Source of the DNA: Hymenobacter setariae
GTDB taxonomy: Bacteria > Bacteroidota > Bacteroidia > Cytophagales > Hymenobacteraceae
DNA: 64,000 bases
Reading direction: 5' to 3'
Assembly (NCBI RefSeq): GCF_007713685.1
Contig: NZ_VMRJ01000005.1
Coordinates: 186,001 to 250,000, forward strand
Every line of letters begins with the position of its first letter. The stretch's first letter is position 1. A model generated the notes under the pieces. It searched no databases. It was given only the letters and a program-made list of their open reading frames with translations, and was not told the DNA's origin. The position numbers were made by a program, and so were the translations under genes. Of this stretch, positions 8,688-17,768 are shown one piece after another.

Positions 8688-11162
8688 TTATTTAGCGAGC
8701 TTGTCAGCCAGCATCTTCATGAAGTAGCCGCCTACTACCGAGCGGGCCTGGAAGCCCTGCTGCTTGGCGTTAGTGGTTTCGTGCCAGTCATTGAGCGGCA
8801 CGCGGCTGGGAGTGTCGTTGGCAAACTGCCAGATGGGCGCCACCAGGGCTTCAAAGTCGGCTTGGCTGTTGGCCATCGTGGCGGTCCACATTATCCAGTC
8901 CGACTTAGTATAGGTCTTGCGGCTGTCGAGGGGCAGGCCGTATTTCTGCTGGTGCTTGAGGTAGAACGCCATTTCTTGCTGGGCTACTTCGGGCGGAAAC
9001 ACGTTCAGGCCGAGCAGCTTGTCCCATACCAGGTTATACTTCTGGCTCCACGAGCCGGCGGGCTTGTCGAAGGTCAGGGCGTAGTGGTCGCCGTCCTGAG
9101 CCATCTGAATCCACTTTTTAGCTAGGTCGCGGGCCAGGGTTTGGTGCTCGTCGGCAGTTTTGGTATCGCCGAGCTGGCGGGCTAGCTGGCCGTAGCAGGC
9201 AATGCCCATAATGGCCTTGAGCGACAAGTTGGTATTGCGCGATAAGTGCCCGGCAAAGTCGTCGGTGCAGAGCTGGTTGGCCGGGTCGAAGCCATCGCGC
9301 TTCAAAAAGCCCACCCACTTGGTGAGCGTGGGCCAGTGCTCGCGGGCAAAGTCAGGCTTGCCATCCATTTTTACGGCGGCAGCCGTCAGTATCAGCATGT
9401 TGCCGGCTTCTTCGACGGGCATGTCCTCGCCATACTTCTGGCCATTAGCCTGCGGGTAGGTTCCTAGGTCGTGCGCCGGAAAGTCCTTTTTCCAGCGCCC
9501 CGACTCGGAGTAGTCGAAGATGAAGCGCATCATGCCCTTGGCCAACTCATTGTTGTAGAGCAAGAACAGTGGCTCGGAAGGGTAGGTGACATCGACCGTG
9601 CCGATGAACCCACCCGAGAAGTTCTCTTTCGAGAAAAATAGTACTTCGCCCTTGGGCCCGGCCACTACAGTATGCGCCGCAATAGCTTGGCGATAAGCCA
9701 GCTGGCAGAGGTCGGCGTACTGCTTGCCGCCCACGCGCTGGGCATCGGCGTACATTTTTTGGTCAAACTCGGTGGCCTTGCGGCGCAGGCGGGTGTAGTC
9801 GGCCTCGGCAGCACCTAGGGCCTTGTCCATGGTCATGGCCGCATCGCGGCGCCACCAGGGCCGCAGGTTTTGGCCGAAGTATTGCACCGCCTGCTGCTCG
9901 TCATAGCCCATCAGCAAGTGCTGCTCGACGGGCGTGGCGCCTACTTTGCCGAGGTCGAGCACGGCGGCTTGGGCCACGTGCTGGGCCTGGCCAGTAGTAG
10001 CGGCAGTGGTGCCTAGGGTGCCGGTTTTAGTAAACGTAGCTTTCAGGGTTTGGGGGTTGCCGGCGCCCAGCAGCGCCCGGCCCGGCGCGGCCAGGTAGGC
10101 ATAGCCCCAGTCGATGCGCTGGTTGTCGCCGGTTTTGGCCAGCGTAGGCTGCTCGGTGGTACCTAGGGATTGCCAGTGCAGGCTGGCGGCTTGGCCGGCC
10201 TTAGTAGCTACCACCTGGTAGGGGGTGTTGGTGGCCAGGGTGCCGGCCTCGCTGAGCAGCACCTGGGTGGCGTGGGGCTTACCATCGGTGGCAGTGGCCG
10301 TATACGTCACGTAGCTGATAGGCCGAGACACAGTCTCCAGCTCATCAAGCAGCAGCGGCGATAAGAAATTGACTTTCAGCGTTACCGGTCCGGCCGCAAA
10401 GGTGTAGGTCGTTTGGGTAGCTGTAACCGTGACGCCCGTTTGGCGAGCCAACGGTAGGGCAGCGGGGCCAGGCACGGTTTCGTAGAGGCCCGCATCGAGG
10501 TATTCGCCGCCCTGGGGGCTGGTGGCGTGCATGGCCAGCACATTGTCGCCGGCGTGCAGCGCCTGCTTGGCCGCAGCCGGGATGGTAAAGAAGTCGTATT
10601 TGCTGTTGAAGCCGGTTTGCTTGGTTAGCAGCACACCATTTAGGTACACTTCTACATCGTCGTCGTGCTCCATCAGCAGACGTAGCTCGCCGCTAGTTTT
10701 GGGGTTGGCCACGCGCACCGTGCGCCGCACCCAGATGTCGCCCTCCGTCCAGTTGGTGCCGCGCTCGCTCTTGTTGTCGGTGAAGGGCGCCGCGCCCTCC
10801 TGCCAGCTGCTGGCGGCCGCAAAGCTGGCTTTTTCCCAGCCCGCCGCGGGCTGCTTAAAAGTATAGCGCGCCTTATAGGGCTGCTCGCGCACCGTCGCAA
10901 TCACGGCGCGGTACTGCGGACTAGCCTTACCCATAAACTGATACGCTTGGCCATCGACCCGCACCACGCCCTCTAGGCTCTGGGGCTCGCCGGTCCAGTG
11001 GCGGGTAGGAGCACTCGTCAACTCGTCCTGAAAGGCCCACACACTAAAGTAGGGGTTGTGGGTGAGCAGCGGGTAGGCGGGGGGGCGCAGGGTTTGGGCC
11101 TGCCCCGCGTACGCGTGCAGTGCGCCCGCTACGAGGAAGAGAGAAGTGTTTTTCAAACGCAT
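8688..11162 (-). CDS. Secreted glutaminase-A-like protein (DUF5127/DUF4965/DUF1793 architecture)
   Basis: An 824-residue exported protein. The ATG at 11162 is preferred over a GTG six bases upstream; both give the signal peptide ending in AYAGQAQ. The opening RPPAYPLLTHNPYFSVWAF and the C-terminal six-hairpin-like region (GYFMKMLADKLAK end) are typical of the GtaA glutaminase-like family common in Bacteroidota PULs. A beta-sandwich-like insert near residues 100-220 contains a lectin/jelly-roll pattern (VYLNGVLL, AGDNVLAMHATS). Its biochemical role in PULs is unclear; the glutaminase label comes from fungal relatives and may not fit. It lies divergent from the LacI regulator. Confidence 0.8.
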   Translation of the reverse strand: MRLKNTSLFLVAGALHAYAGQAQTLRPPAYPLLTHNPYFSVWAFQDELTSAPTRHWTGEPQSLEGVVRVDGQAYQFMGKASPQYRAVIATVREQPYKARYTFKQPAAGWEKASFAAASSWQEGAAPFTDNKSERGTNWTEGDIWVRRTVRVANPKTSGELRLLMEHDDDVEVYLNGVLLTKQTGFNSKYDFFTIPAAAKQALHAGDNVLAMHATSPQGGEYLDAGLYETVPGPAALPLARQTGVTVTATQTTYTFAAGPVTLKVNFLSPLLLDELETVSRPISYVTYTATATDGKPHATQVLLSEAGTLATNTPYQVVATKAGQAASLHWQSLGTTEQPTLAKTGDNQRIDWGYAYLAAPGRALLGAGNPQTLKATFTKTGTLGTTAATTGQAQHVAQAAVLDLGKVGATPVEQHLLMGYDEQQAVQYFGQNLRPWWRRDAAMTMDKALGAAEADYTRLRRKATEFDQKMYADAQRVGGKQYADLCQLAYRQAIAAHTVVAGPKGEVLFFSKENFSGGFIGTVDVTYPSEPLFLLYNNELAKGMMRFIFDYSESGRWKKDFPAHDLGTYPQANGQKYGEDMPVEEAGNMLILTAAAVKMDGKPDFAREHWPTLTKWVGFLKRDGFDPANQLCTDDFAGHLSRNTNLSLKAIMGIACYGQLARQLGDTKTADEHQTLARDLAKKWIQMAQDGDHYALTFDKPAGSWSQKYNLVWDKLLGLNVFPPEVAQQEMAFYLKHQQKYGLPLDSRKTYTKSDWIMWTATMANSQADFEALVAPIWQFANDTPSRVPLNDWHETTNAKQQGFQARSVVGGYFMKMLADKLAK

Positions 11163-11781
11163 TTTCACAGGTTTTGAGTGTGTTAAAAGGTTTTAGCTAT
11201 TCGATGCTTAAAAGTTGACCCGGCGTAGCGTACCCGCGCTAGCTGCATTCTGCAGCAGTAGGCCAGCAATCGGGTAAAGCGCATTGCCCGGCATTAGACC
11301 CGAAAACAGGACCTAGGGCTGCGTGAAGAGGGGCAAAGAGGGGAACCGTGGGTAGCAGAAAGCACTTGGCACTATTCCTAAGCCTGCCGCCCGTAATGGT
11401 TAGCCCGCAAGGGATGAGAAGGCTGTGCTGCTAAATGCCAAAGGGCGTGGCAGTAGCACGGGAAGCCGCCGATAGAGGCGGGTGGTAGTGGCAGGCCCTT
11501 GGCCGGCTGCTTCGCCAGGCGAGGGCGAGCGGTGAGAAGGGTGGGACATGGAAAAGAAAAGAGCAAGGAGAGAAGCTGCGCGCTGCCAAGCAGATGCGCT
11601 ACCGCGGCACAAGGTAGGGCGTACTAGCTTAGCGTGCAAACGTTTGCACCTAGCTATATTTTCACTCATCTTAGCTGAAGCATTCTTATTCCGTGCAACC
11701 TTTGCACCCCCTTTTGCACTAATTTTTACAGCCTGCGGCGCGATTTCGTCCTATGCGCGCGGCTGTTTTTCGCTCTACTTC
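11163..11781. promoter_or_regulatory. Divergent control region between the DUF4965 gene and lacI-type regulator
   Basis: 619 bases without a supported gene. An open frame continues upstream of the regulator to 11548, but it reads through operator-like palindromes and has no protein character. The right third (11630-11720) holds a perfect LacI-type palindrome, a candidate -7 box (TATATTTT, 11655-11662) and a second imperfect half-site pair (GTGCAACCTTTGCAC, 11693-11707). I see no structured element in 11163-11620. Confidence 0.6.
11634..11649. promoter_or_regulatory. LacI-family operator upstream of the regulator gene
   Basis: GTGCAAACGTTTGCAC is a perfect 16-bp palindrome with the central CG step usual for LacI/GalR operators. 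It lies 133 bases before the regulator start, just upstream of a candidate -7 box at 11655, and the same core recurs at 12877-12888. Autoregulation is inferred. Confidence 0.8.
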
Positions 11782-12816
11782 GTGGCAAAAAAACGCGCTT
11801 CCATCACGGACCTGGCCAAGCAGCTTAACATCTCCGTTTCCACTGTGTCGCGGGCACTGAGTGGCCACAGCGCCATTAGTGAAGCCACCGTGAAGCGGGT
11901 AACGGCTCTGGCTAAAGAGGTTGGATATCAGCCTAATAGTCTGGCGTCGGGGCTGCGCAAAGGCCGCAGCAACATGCTAGGCGTAGTGGTGCCGCACATC
12001 GATGGCAACTTCTTTTCGCAGGTGGTGAAAGGCATCGAAGCCGCCGCCAGCAAGGCAGGCTACCACGTGCTCATTTGCCAATCGAACGAAGACGTAGCGC
12101 ACGAGCGTGAAAACTTGGAAACCTTGATGAATGCTCAGGTAGAGGGCATTCTGGTATCGCTTTCGCGCACTACGCACGAATTTAAACACTTTGAAAAAGT
12201 GCGGAAGCGCGACATTCCATTAGTGTTCTTCGACCGCATTTTAGATGGCTACGACGTGAATGCGGTAGTGCTCGACGACCGCGCAGGCGGCTACCGCGCT
12301 ACCAAGCACCTGCTCGACCAGGGCTACCGGCGCATCGCCCACTTTACCGGCCCGCAGTACCTCAACATATATAAGCTGCGCCGCCAAGGCTACGAAGATG
12401 CCCTGCGCGAGTACGGCCTGCCCATTGAGGAAGAGCTAATTATCTCCGGTAGCATGGATATGGCGGCCGGCAGTGCCGGTATCAAGCAGCTGCTAGCGCT
12501 GCCCCAGCCACCCGACGCCGTGTTTTCGGGCAGCGACTTTTCGGCGGCAGGAGCCTTACAAGTGCTGCACGAGCGCGGCCTGCGGGTGCCCGAAGACATG
12601 GGACTGGTTGGGTTCAGCAACGAGCTATTCTCGCGCCTGATGGTGCCCATGCTCACTTCCATCGACCAGCACTGCGAGTTGATGGGCCGCTCGGCCACCC
12701 GCCTGCTGCTACAAATAATGCAGGAGCAGAGCCAGCACGCGGCGCCGCAGCACATTGTATTGCAGCCCGATTTATTTGTGCGGGCATCGTCGCTCCGCTC
12801 AGCGGCCAACCCCTAG
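11782..12816 (+). CDS. LacI-family transcriptional regulator of the PUL
   Basis: A 344-residue LacI/GalR-type repressor. The GTG at 11782 (VAKKRASITDLAKQLN) is the right start: it puts the helix-turn-helix at residues 6-28 (SITDLAKQLNISVSTVSRAL) and gives the family's usual length. An open frame back to 11548 would add 78 residues running through operator DNA. The periplasmic-binding-protein-like effector domain follows from about residue 60 (MLGVVVPHIDGNFFSQ, VFFDRILDGYDVNAVVLDD, PDAVFSGSDFSAAGALQ). It probably binds the palindromes at 11634 and 12875 and responds to a sugar released by the neighbouring hydrolases. Ligand and direction of control cannot be read from sequence. Confidence 0.93.
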   Translation: MAKKRASITDLAKQLNISVSTVSRALSGHSAISEATVKRVTALAKEVGYQPNSLASGLRKGRSNMLGVVVPHIDGNFFSQVVKGIEAAASKAGYHVLICQSNEDVAHERENLETLMNAQVEGILVSLSRTTHEFKHFEKVRKRDIPLVFFDRILDGYDVNAVVLDDRAGGYRATKHLLDQGYRRIAHFTGPQYLNIYKLRRQGYEDALREYGLPIEEELIISGSMDMAAGSAGIKQLLALPQPPDAVFSGSDFSAAGALQVLHERGLRVPEDMGLVGFSNELFSRLMVPMLTSIDQHCELMGRSATRLLLQIMQEQSQHAAPQHIVLQPDLFVRASSLRSAANP

Positions 12817-12874
12817 CATTGCCTAGGAAAAGTACTAAGCGACGTTGGTAGAAAGCTAAAAAAGAGCTGCTAAG

Positions 12875-12890
12875 GCGCAAACGTTTGCAC
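12875..12890. promoter_or_regulatory. LacI-family operator before the GH127-GH43 operon
   Basis: GCGCAAACGTTTGCAC contains the same 12-bp perfect palindrome core (GCAAACGTTTGC) as the operator at 11634. It would overlap the -33 region of a promoter whose -7 box is at 12901, a position suited to repression. Confidence 0.8.
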
Positions 12891-12900
12891 GTCGGCTCGC

Positions 12901-12908
12901 TACCTTCG
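12901..12908 (+). promoter_or_regulatory. Candidate -7 box for the GH127-GH43 operon
   Basis: TACCTTCG differs by one base from the Bacteroidota -7 consensus TAnnTTTG. It lies 32 bases before the ATG at 12940 and about 10 bases after the operator. Confidence 0.4.
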
Positions 12909-12939
12909 CCGCTCTCTTCCCACTCGCGCTTTTCCTTTC

Positions 12940-14970
12940 ATGAACGTTTTGCCCCTTGCCAGCGGCCTGCTGGCGGTGCTGCTGAGCAGCGGGGTGGCCC
13001 TGGCCCAGCCAGCCGGGCCGCTCGCCCCGCTGGCCTACCACGAGCTGGCGCCGAGCGCCGTGCAACCCACCGGCTGGCTGCGCCGGCAGCTCGAAGTGAT
13101 GCGCGACCATAGCACCGGCCACCTCGACGAAACCTACCCCAAGGTGCGCGACCGCAACGGCTGGCTCGGGGGCACTGGCGATGGCTGGGAAGAAACGCCG
13201 TATTGGCTCGATGGGGCGGTGCCGGTGGCTTACTTACTGCAAGACAAGCCGCTGCTAGCCAAGGTGCAGCGCTATATCAACTGGTCTATTGCCAACCAAC
13301 GGCCCTCGGGCTACTTTGGGCCGCTCACCAAGGCCGAGCAGCAGGCCGGCCACTTGCTCGATGTGCAGGGCACGCAGGGCGAAGACTGGTGGCCGCGCAT
13401 GGTGATGCTCAAGGTGATGCAGCAGTATTACCAAGCCACCCGCGACCCTAGGGTTATTCCGTTCATGACCAAGTACTTTCACTATCAGCTTGCCAATCTG
13501 AAAGCGGCCCCCCTAGGGCAGTGGAGTGAGTGGAGCACCGTGCGAGGCGGCGACAACCTGCTAGTAATCTACTGGCTATACCGCCAAACGGGCGAGCCGT
13601 TTTTGCGTGACCTAGGCGAGTTAGTGTACCAGCAAACCACGCCCTGGACCACCCTCCTAGGTAACCGCGACTGGGTAATGGAGGCCGCAGCCAATCAAAC
13701 TGGTGCCCACTGGATGGACCGCCACGGCGTGAACGTGGGCATGGGCCTGAAGCTGCCCGTGGTGTACGCCCAGGCCCACCCCGAGCAGCCCCAGCTCAAC
13801 CAGGCCCTGCGCACGGGCTGGCGCGATATCATGACGCTGCACGGCCTACCGGCGGGCATGTTTTCGGCCGATGAGGACCTGCACGGCAACCTGCCCACCC
13901 AGGGCACCGAGCTGTGCGCCGTGGTCGAAACCATGTTTTCATTGGAGCAAGCGGCGGGCATGACGGGTGATGTAACGTACCTCGACGCGCTAGAGCGCAT
14001 TGCCTACAATGCCCTGCCCACCCAGACCACCGACGACTACGAAAGCCGGCAGTACTTCCAGGTGGCCAACCAAGTGCAGGTGCAGCGCGGCGTGTTCAAT
14101 TTCTCGCTGCCTTTCGAGCACGGCATGAACAACGTGTTTGGGCCCTACGCTGGCTATACCTGCTGCACCGCCAACATGCACCAGGGCTGGGCCAAATTTG
14201 CCACGCACCTCTGGTACGGCACGCCCGAGCAGGGCGTAGCGGCCCTAGAATACGCTCCTAATACGCTGACTACTACCTTGGGCAATGGGGTGCCCGTTAC
14301 CATTCGGGAGGAAACGGCTTACCCATTTGGCGACGAGGTAAACTTCGCGGTTGACTTGAAAAAGCCCACGGCGTTCCCCCTAGGTCTCCGCATTCCGGGC
14401 TGGTGCACCGAAGCCACGGTGCTGCTCAATGGCCAGCCGCTGCGCACCGATAAGGGCGGGCAGGTTATCACTATTGCACGCACTTGGCGCGCCCACGACC
14501 GCCTCACGCTGCGCCTGCCCATGCCGGTGCGCACCAGCAACTGGGCCCGCAATTCGCGCGCCCTAGAGCGTGGCCCGCTTGTATACGCCCTCAAAATCAA
14601 GGAACAGTGGCAAGAGAGCAAGCACCCCGACGAGGGCCGCTACTTCACGCTCGCGCCGCAGAGCCCCTGGAACTACGGCCTGCCCCGCGCCGTGGTCGAA
14701 GACCCCGCCCGCACTACCACCGTGGCCGTGAAGCCGGTGGCCGCCAACGCCCCGGGCTTTTACTGGAACGCGGCCAATGCCCCCGTCGAAATCACTGTGA
14801 GTGGGCGGCGCCTGCCCGACTGGCAGCTCAGCGAGGGCGTAGCGCCCCAGCCCGTGACGCCGCGCGAGGGCCTCTACAAAGGCCCCGTAGACCCAGCTCC
14901 GGAGACGCTCACCTTCATTCCTTATGGCTGCACCAAGCTGCGTGTGGTGGCCTTACCTGTTGTTCCCTAG
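12940..14970 (+). CDS. GH127-type beta-L-arabinofuranosidase (DUF1680 family), secreted
   Basis: A 676-residue enzyme with a signal peptide (LPLASGLLAVLLSSGVALAQ) and the (alpha/alpha)6-barrel family features of DUF1680/GH127. Likely metal and catalytic residues are visible: Glu324-Leu-Cys326 (GTELCAVVE) and the vicinal Cys408-Cys409 (YTCCTANMHQGWAKF), corresponding to the Zn-binding Glu/Cys set with a cysteine nucleophile known in this family; Glu312 (SADEDLHG) is a candidate acid/base. Family members hydrolyse beta-L-arabinofuranosides. The gene is preceded by a LacI-type operator and followed after 3 bases by a GH43 gene, so the two form an operon. Related GH families (GH137, GH142, GH146) share the fold, so the exact number is uncertain. 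Confidence 0.88.
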   Translation: MNVLPLASGLLAVLLSSGVALAQPAGPLAPLAYHELAPSAVQPTGWLRRQLEVMRDHSTGHLDETYPKVRDRNGWLGGTGDGWEETPYWLDGAVPVAYLLQDKPLLAKVQRYINWSIANQRPSGYFGPLTKAEQQAGHLLDVQGTQGEDWWPRMVMLKVMQQYYQATRDPRVIPFMTKYFHYQLANLKAAPLGQWSEWSTVRGGDNLLVIYWLYRQTGEPFLRDLGELVYQQTTPWTTLLGNRDWVMEAAANQTGAHWMDRHGVNVGMGLKLPVVYAQAHPEQPQLNQALRTGWRDIMTLHGLPAGMFSADEDLHGNLPTQGTELCAVVETMFSLEQAAGMTGDVTYLDALERIAYNALPTQTTDDYESRQYFQVANQVQVQRGVFNFSLPFEHGMNNVFGPYAGYTCCTANMHQGWAKFATHLWYGTPEQGVAALEYAPNTLTTTLGNGVPVTIREETAYPFGDEVNFAVDLKKPTAFPLGLRIPGWCTEATVLLNGQPLRTDKGGQVITIARTWRAHDRLTLRLPMPVRTSNWARNSRALERGPLVYALKIKEQWQESKHPDEGRYFTLAPQSPWNYGLPRAVVEDPARTTTVAVKPVAANAPGFYWNAANAPVEITVSGRRLPDWQLSEGVAPQPVTPREGLYKGPVDPAPETLTFIPYGCTKLRVVALPVVP

Positions 14971-14973
14971 GTT

Positions 14974-15993
14974 ATGATTTATTGGAAAGCTTTGTTTGTG
15001 AGTGCCTTGCTCAGTAGCGCCCTAGGGGCAGCTGCGCAGGCGCCCGCCGCCCGCACCTTTACTAATCCACTGAAGCAGAATGGCCCCGACCCGTGGATAA
15101 TCCGCCACGGCGGGCAGTATTATTACACCAACACGATGGGCCAGAACATCACGCTCTGGAAGTCGCCCACCCTGGAGGGGGTGCAGGCTGCCGCCGGCAC
15201 CATTGTATGGACGCCACCCACCGCTGGTCCGAACTCGACCCAAATCTGGGCGCCCGAGCTGCACTTCCTAGGTGGCAAATGGTACCTCTACTACACTGCC
15301 ACTGACCGGGCCAAGGCGGGCGATAACTCGCGCTACGTGTTTGTACTGGAGAATGTCAGTGCCGACCCCACCACCGGCACTTGGGTCGATAAAGGGCGCG
15401 TAAATACCAAGTATTCGGGCCTCGACGGCACGGTGTTCGAGCACGGCAAGCGGCGCTATTTCGTGTATTCGGCCTACGTAGGGCCGCAAAGTGTGCTAGC
15501 CATCGCGCCCATGACGAACCCCTGGACCATCGATGCGGCCAAGGAAACGACCATCGCCGCGCCTACCCTAGATTGGGAAAAAGGTGGCGGCCGCCAAATC
15601 TTGGAAGGCCCTGAGTTTTTGGCTGGCAAGAAGGGCCAGCTGTATCTAGTGTACTCAGCCAGCGCTTGCTGGGATAATAACTACTCCCTAGGTATGCTCA
15701 CGGCCCAGCCCGGCGCCGACCCGCTGCGAGCCGCCTCGTGGGTGAAGTCGCCGCAGCCCGTTTTCCATCCCTCGGCCGAAACCGGCGTGTGGGGCACCGG
15801 TCACAACGGCTTCACAACCTCGCCCGACGGCCGCGAAAACTGGCTTATCTACCACGCCAAAGCCGCGGCCGATGGCAAGTGCGAGGGCCGTAGCTCACGC
15901 GCCCAGCGCTTTACCTGGCGCCCCGATGGCTCGCCCGACTTTGGGGTACCGGCTGCCCTAGCCACCCCGCAGCCTGTGCCCTCAGGCGAGTAG
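14974..15993 (+). CDS. Secreted GH43-family glycosidase (operon partner of GH127)
   Basis: A 339-residue enzyme with a signal peptide (ALFVSALLSSALGAAAQ). The GH43 triad is in GPDPW (near residue 43), GLDGTVFEHG and LEGPEFLAGKKG. It is related to the tandem pair at 2405 and 3530 (shared NPL...GPDPW, WAPELHFL, WLIYHAK) but is more distant. It starts 3 bases after the GH127 stop, so translation is probably coupled and both are controlled from the operator at 12875. It probably removes alpha-L-arabinofuranosyl residues while GH127 takes beta-linked ones; this is inference. Confidence 0.9.
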   Translation: MIYWKALFVSALLSSALGAAAQAPAARTFTNPLKQNGPDPWIIRHGGQYYYTNTMGQNITLWKSPTLEGVQAAAGTIVWTPPTAGPNSTQIWAPELHFLGGKWYLYYTATDRAKAGDNSRYVFVLENVSADPTTGTWVDKGRVNTKYSGLDGTVFEHGKRRYFVYSAYVGPQSVLAIAPMTNPWTIDAAKETTIAAPTLDWEKGGGRQILEGPEFLAGKKGQLYLVYSASACWDNNYSLGMLTAQPGADPLRAASWVKSPQPVFHPSAETGVWGTGHNGFTTSPDGRENWLIYHAKAAADGKCEGRSSRAQRFTWRPDGSPDFGVPAALATPQPVPSGE

Positions 15994-16075
15994 CTCAGTG
16001 CTGAGTTAGGACTGAGCCAGCCTTCACGACGCCCTTAGTATCAATAGTTATTCACTACCTATTTCCCTCTCCTGC

Positions 16076-17173
16076 ATGAAGAAATTCTCATGGTTGCTGG
16101 GTTTGGCGCTGCTCGGCGCGCCAGTTGCCCAGGCCCAAAAAGTAAAAACCAAGGTGAAGGGCAGCGCGACCCTGCCCGGCCAATCGACCCGTTGGCCCGC
16201 TGCTAAAGCTAATGCTTGGTACCAGGCTCGTCCTTGGATGACGGGCGCCAATTTTACCCCCAGCACCGCCATCAATCAGCTCGAAATGTGGCAGGCCAGC
16301 ACCTTCGACGCGCCTACCATCGACAAGGAACTGGGTTGGGCCGAGGGCATTGGCTTCAATACCATGCGCGTGTTTTTGCATAGCCTAGCTTATAAAGAAG
16401 ACCCGGCCGGCTTCAAGAAGCGGGTAAATGACTACCTCGCCATTGCCGACAAGCACCACATCGGCACCATCTTCGTGTTCTTCGACGACTGCTGGAACAA
16501 GGACCCGAAGGCCGGCACGCAGCCGACGCCCAAAACTGGCATTCATAATTCGGGCTGGGCCCAGGACCCCGGCGACCCCGCCTCACGCGATTCGGCGACT
16601 TTTGTGCAGCTGCGGCCCTATGTGACGGATGTGCTCACCAGCTTTGCGCACGACAAGCGCATCGTGCTCTGGGACTTGTATAATGAGCCGGGCAACAATG
16701 GCAAGGGCAACGCCTCGCTGCCGCTGCTGCGCAACGTCTTTACCTGGGCCGAGGCTGTGCGCCCCGACCAGCCCCTAAGCTCGGGCCTCTGGAACTGGGA
16801 CTTGAAGGAGCTAAACACCTTCCAGGCGCTGCACTCTGATGTAATTACGTACCACAATTACGACGAGGCTCCCGCTCACCAGCGCGTGATTGACCTGCTA
16901 GAAACCCACGGCCGGCCGCTCATCTGCACCGAGTACATGGCCCGGCCCCGCAACTCGCGCTTCGTCAATATTCTGCCCTTGCTAAAGAAAAGCCATGTGG
17001 CCGCCATCAACTGGGGCCTTGTGGATGGCAAAACCAACACCAAGTATGCCTGGGACACGCCCCTGGCCGATGGCAGCGAGCCTACCGAGTGGTTTCATGA
17101 GGTATTCCGCAAGGATGGCACGCCCTACCACCAAGACGAGACCGACCTGATAAAGAAACTGACCACCAAATAG
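16076..17173 (+). CDS. Secreted clan GH-A glycoside hydrolase (GH5/GH39-like TIM barrel)
   Basis: A 365-residue enzyme with a signal peptide (WLLGLALLGAPVAQAQ) followed by a Lys-Val motif (KVKTKVKG) shared with the GH43 at 4686. The rest is a TIM barrel of the 'cellulase' type: Glu204 in LYNEPGN fits the acid/base and Glu286 in CTEYMAR the nucleophile of clan GH-A. Annotation pipelines often call such proteins 1,4-beta-xylanase, which would suit a xylan backbone; the actual substrate is not established. It is separated from the previous gene by 82 bases on the same strand and closes the PUL. Confidence 0.8.
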   Translation: MKKFSWLLGLALLGAPVAQAQKVKTKVKGSATLPGQSTRWPAAKANAWYQARPWMTGANFTPSTAINQLEMWQASTFDAPTIDKELGWAEGIGFNTMRVFLHSLAYKEDPAGFKKRVNDYLAIADKHHIGTIFVFFDDCWNKDPKAGTQPTPKTGIHNSGWAQDPGDPASRDSATFVQLRPYVTDVLTSFAHDKRIVLWDLYNEPGNNGKGNASLPLLRNVFTWAEAVRPDQPLSSGLWNWDLKELNTFQALHSDVITYHNYDEAPAHQRVIDLLETHGRPLICTEYMARPRNSRFVNILPLLKKSHVAAINWGLVDGKTNTKYAWDTPLADGSEPTEWFHEVFRKDGTPYHQDETDLIKKLTTK

Positions 17174-17437
17174 GCCCCGCCACTGCCCTGGCGCCTGGCC
17201 GTGGCCTAGGTTCGGTCGGGACACTTGGCGTCTTCATCGAGACTTTAAGGGCAGTAAATTAAGCAACTTATTGACTGATAGTATTTTCGTGAAAAAGGCT
17301 TAAAAGCTTGATTGGGGTGAGTGGCACAGCGCTTGTCTTAGGAAGGGCAGACGCGTCTATCGTTTTTCTCACTTCAGCGCTACCCGGTTTGCCGGCGCGC
17401 TGCCACTTTCCTCCAACCACTTTCTGAGCTTAATCCC

Positions 17438-17701
17438 ATGAAAACTGCCCTGCTTTCGTTCGCCACTGCCCTCACGCTGTTTGTGACCACCGCCGCTTCG
17501 GCCGCCCCCTTTGACCACGACCGCGACCTGCGCCGGATGTCGCCCCGCGAACGCGCTCGCTACGAGCAAGCCCAGCGCGACCGGGCTCGCTTTGAACAAG
17601 CCCAACGCCAGCGTGAGCGTCAACAAGCTATTGAGCGGGCTCGCTGGGAAGCCCAGCACCGCCGCGACCGGCACGACGACCGTGACTACCGCCGCCACTA
17701 G
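17438..17701 (+). CDS. Small secreted Arg/Gln/Glu-rich charged protein
   Basis: An 87-residue protein with a signal peptide (LLSFATALTLFVTTAASA) and a highly charged helical mature part with a repeated RARxEQAQR pattern and a His/Asp/Arg tail. It is probably periplasmic. I do not recognise a family. It is a single gene between the PUL and a terminator at 17733. Confidence 0.65.
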   Translation: MKTALLSFATALTLFVTTAASAAPFDHDRDLRRMSPRERARYEQAQRDRARFEQAQRQRERQQAIERARWEAQHRRDRHDDRDYRRH

Positions 17702-17732
17702 GTAGCCGCCCCAGGCACCACCTAGGTGCTCG

Positions 17733-17768
17733 CAGCCCCGAGTTTCACTAGAAGCTCGGGGCTGTTTG
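17733..17768 (+). terminator. Terminator after the small charged protein gene
   Basis: CAGCCCCGAG (17733-17742) pairs with CTCGGGGCTG (17755-17764), followed by TTTG. Confidence 0.65.

Noticed and set aside
11548..11781. In-frame N-terminal extension of the LacI regulator
   Set aside because: It covers operator palindromes and promoter-like boxes, has no protein character, and the GTG at 11782 gives the normal family length.
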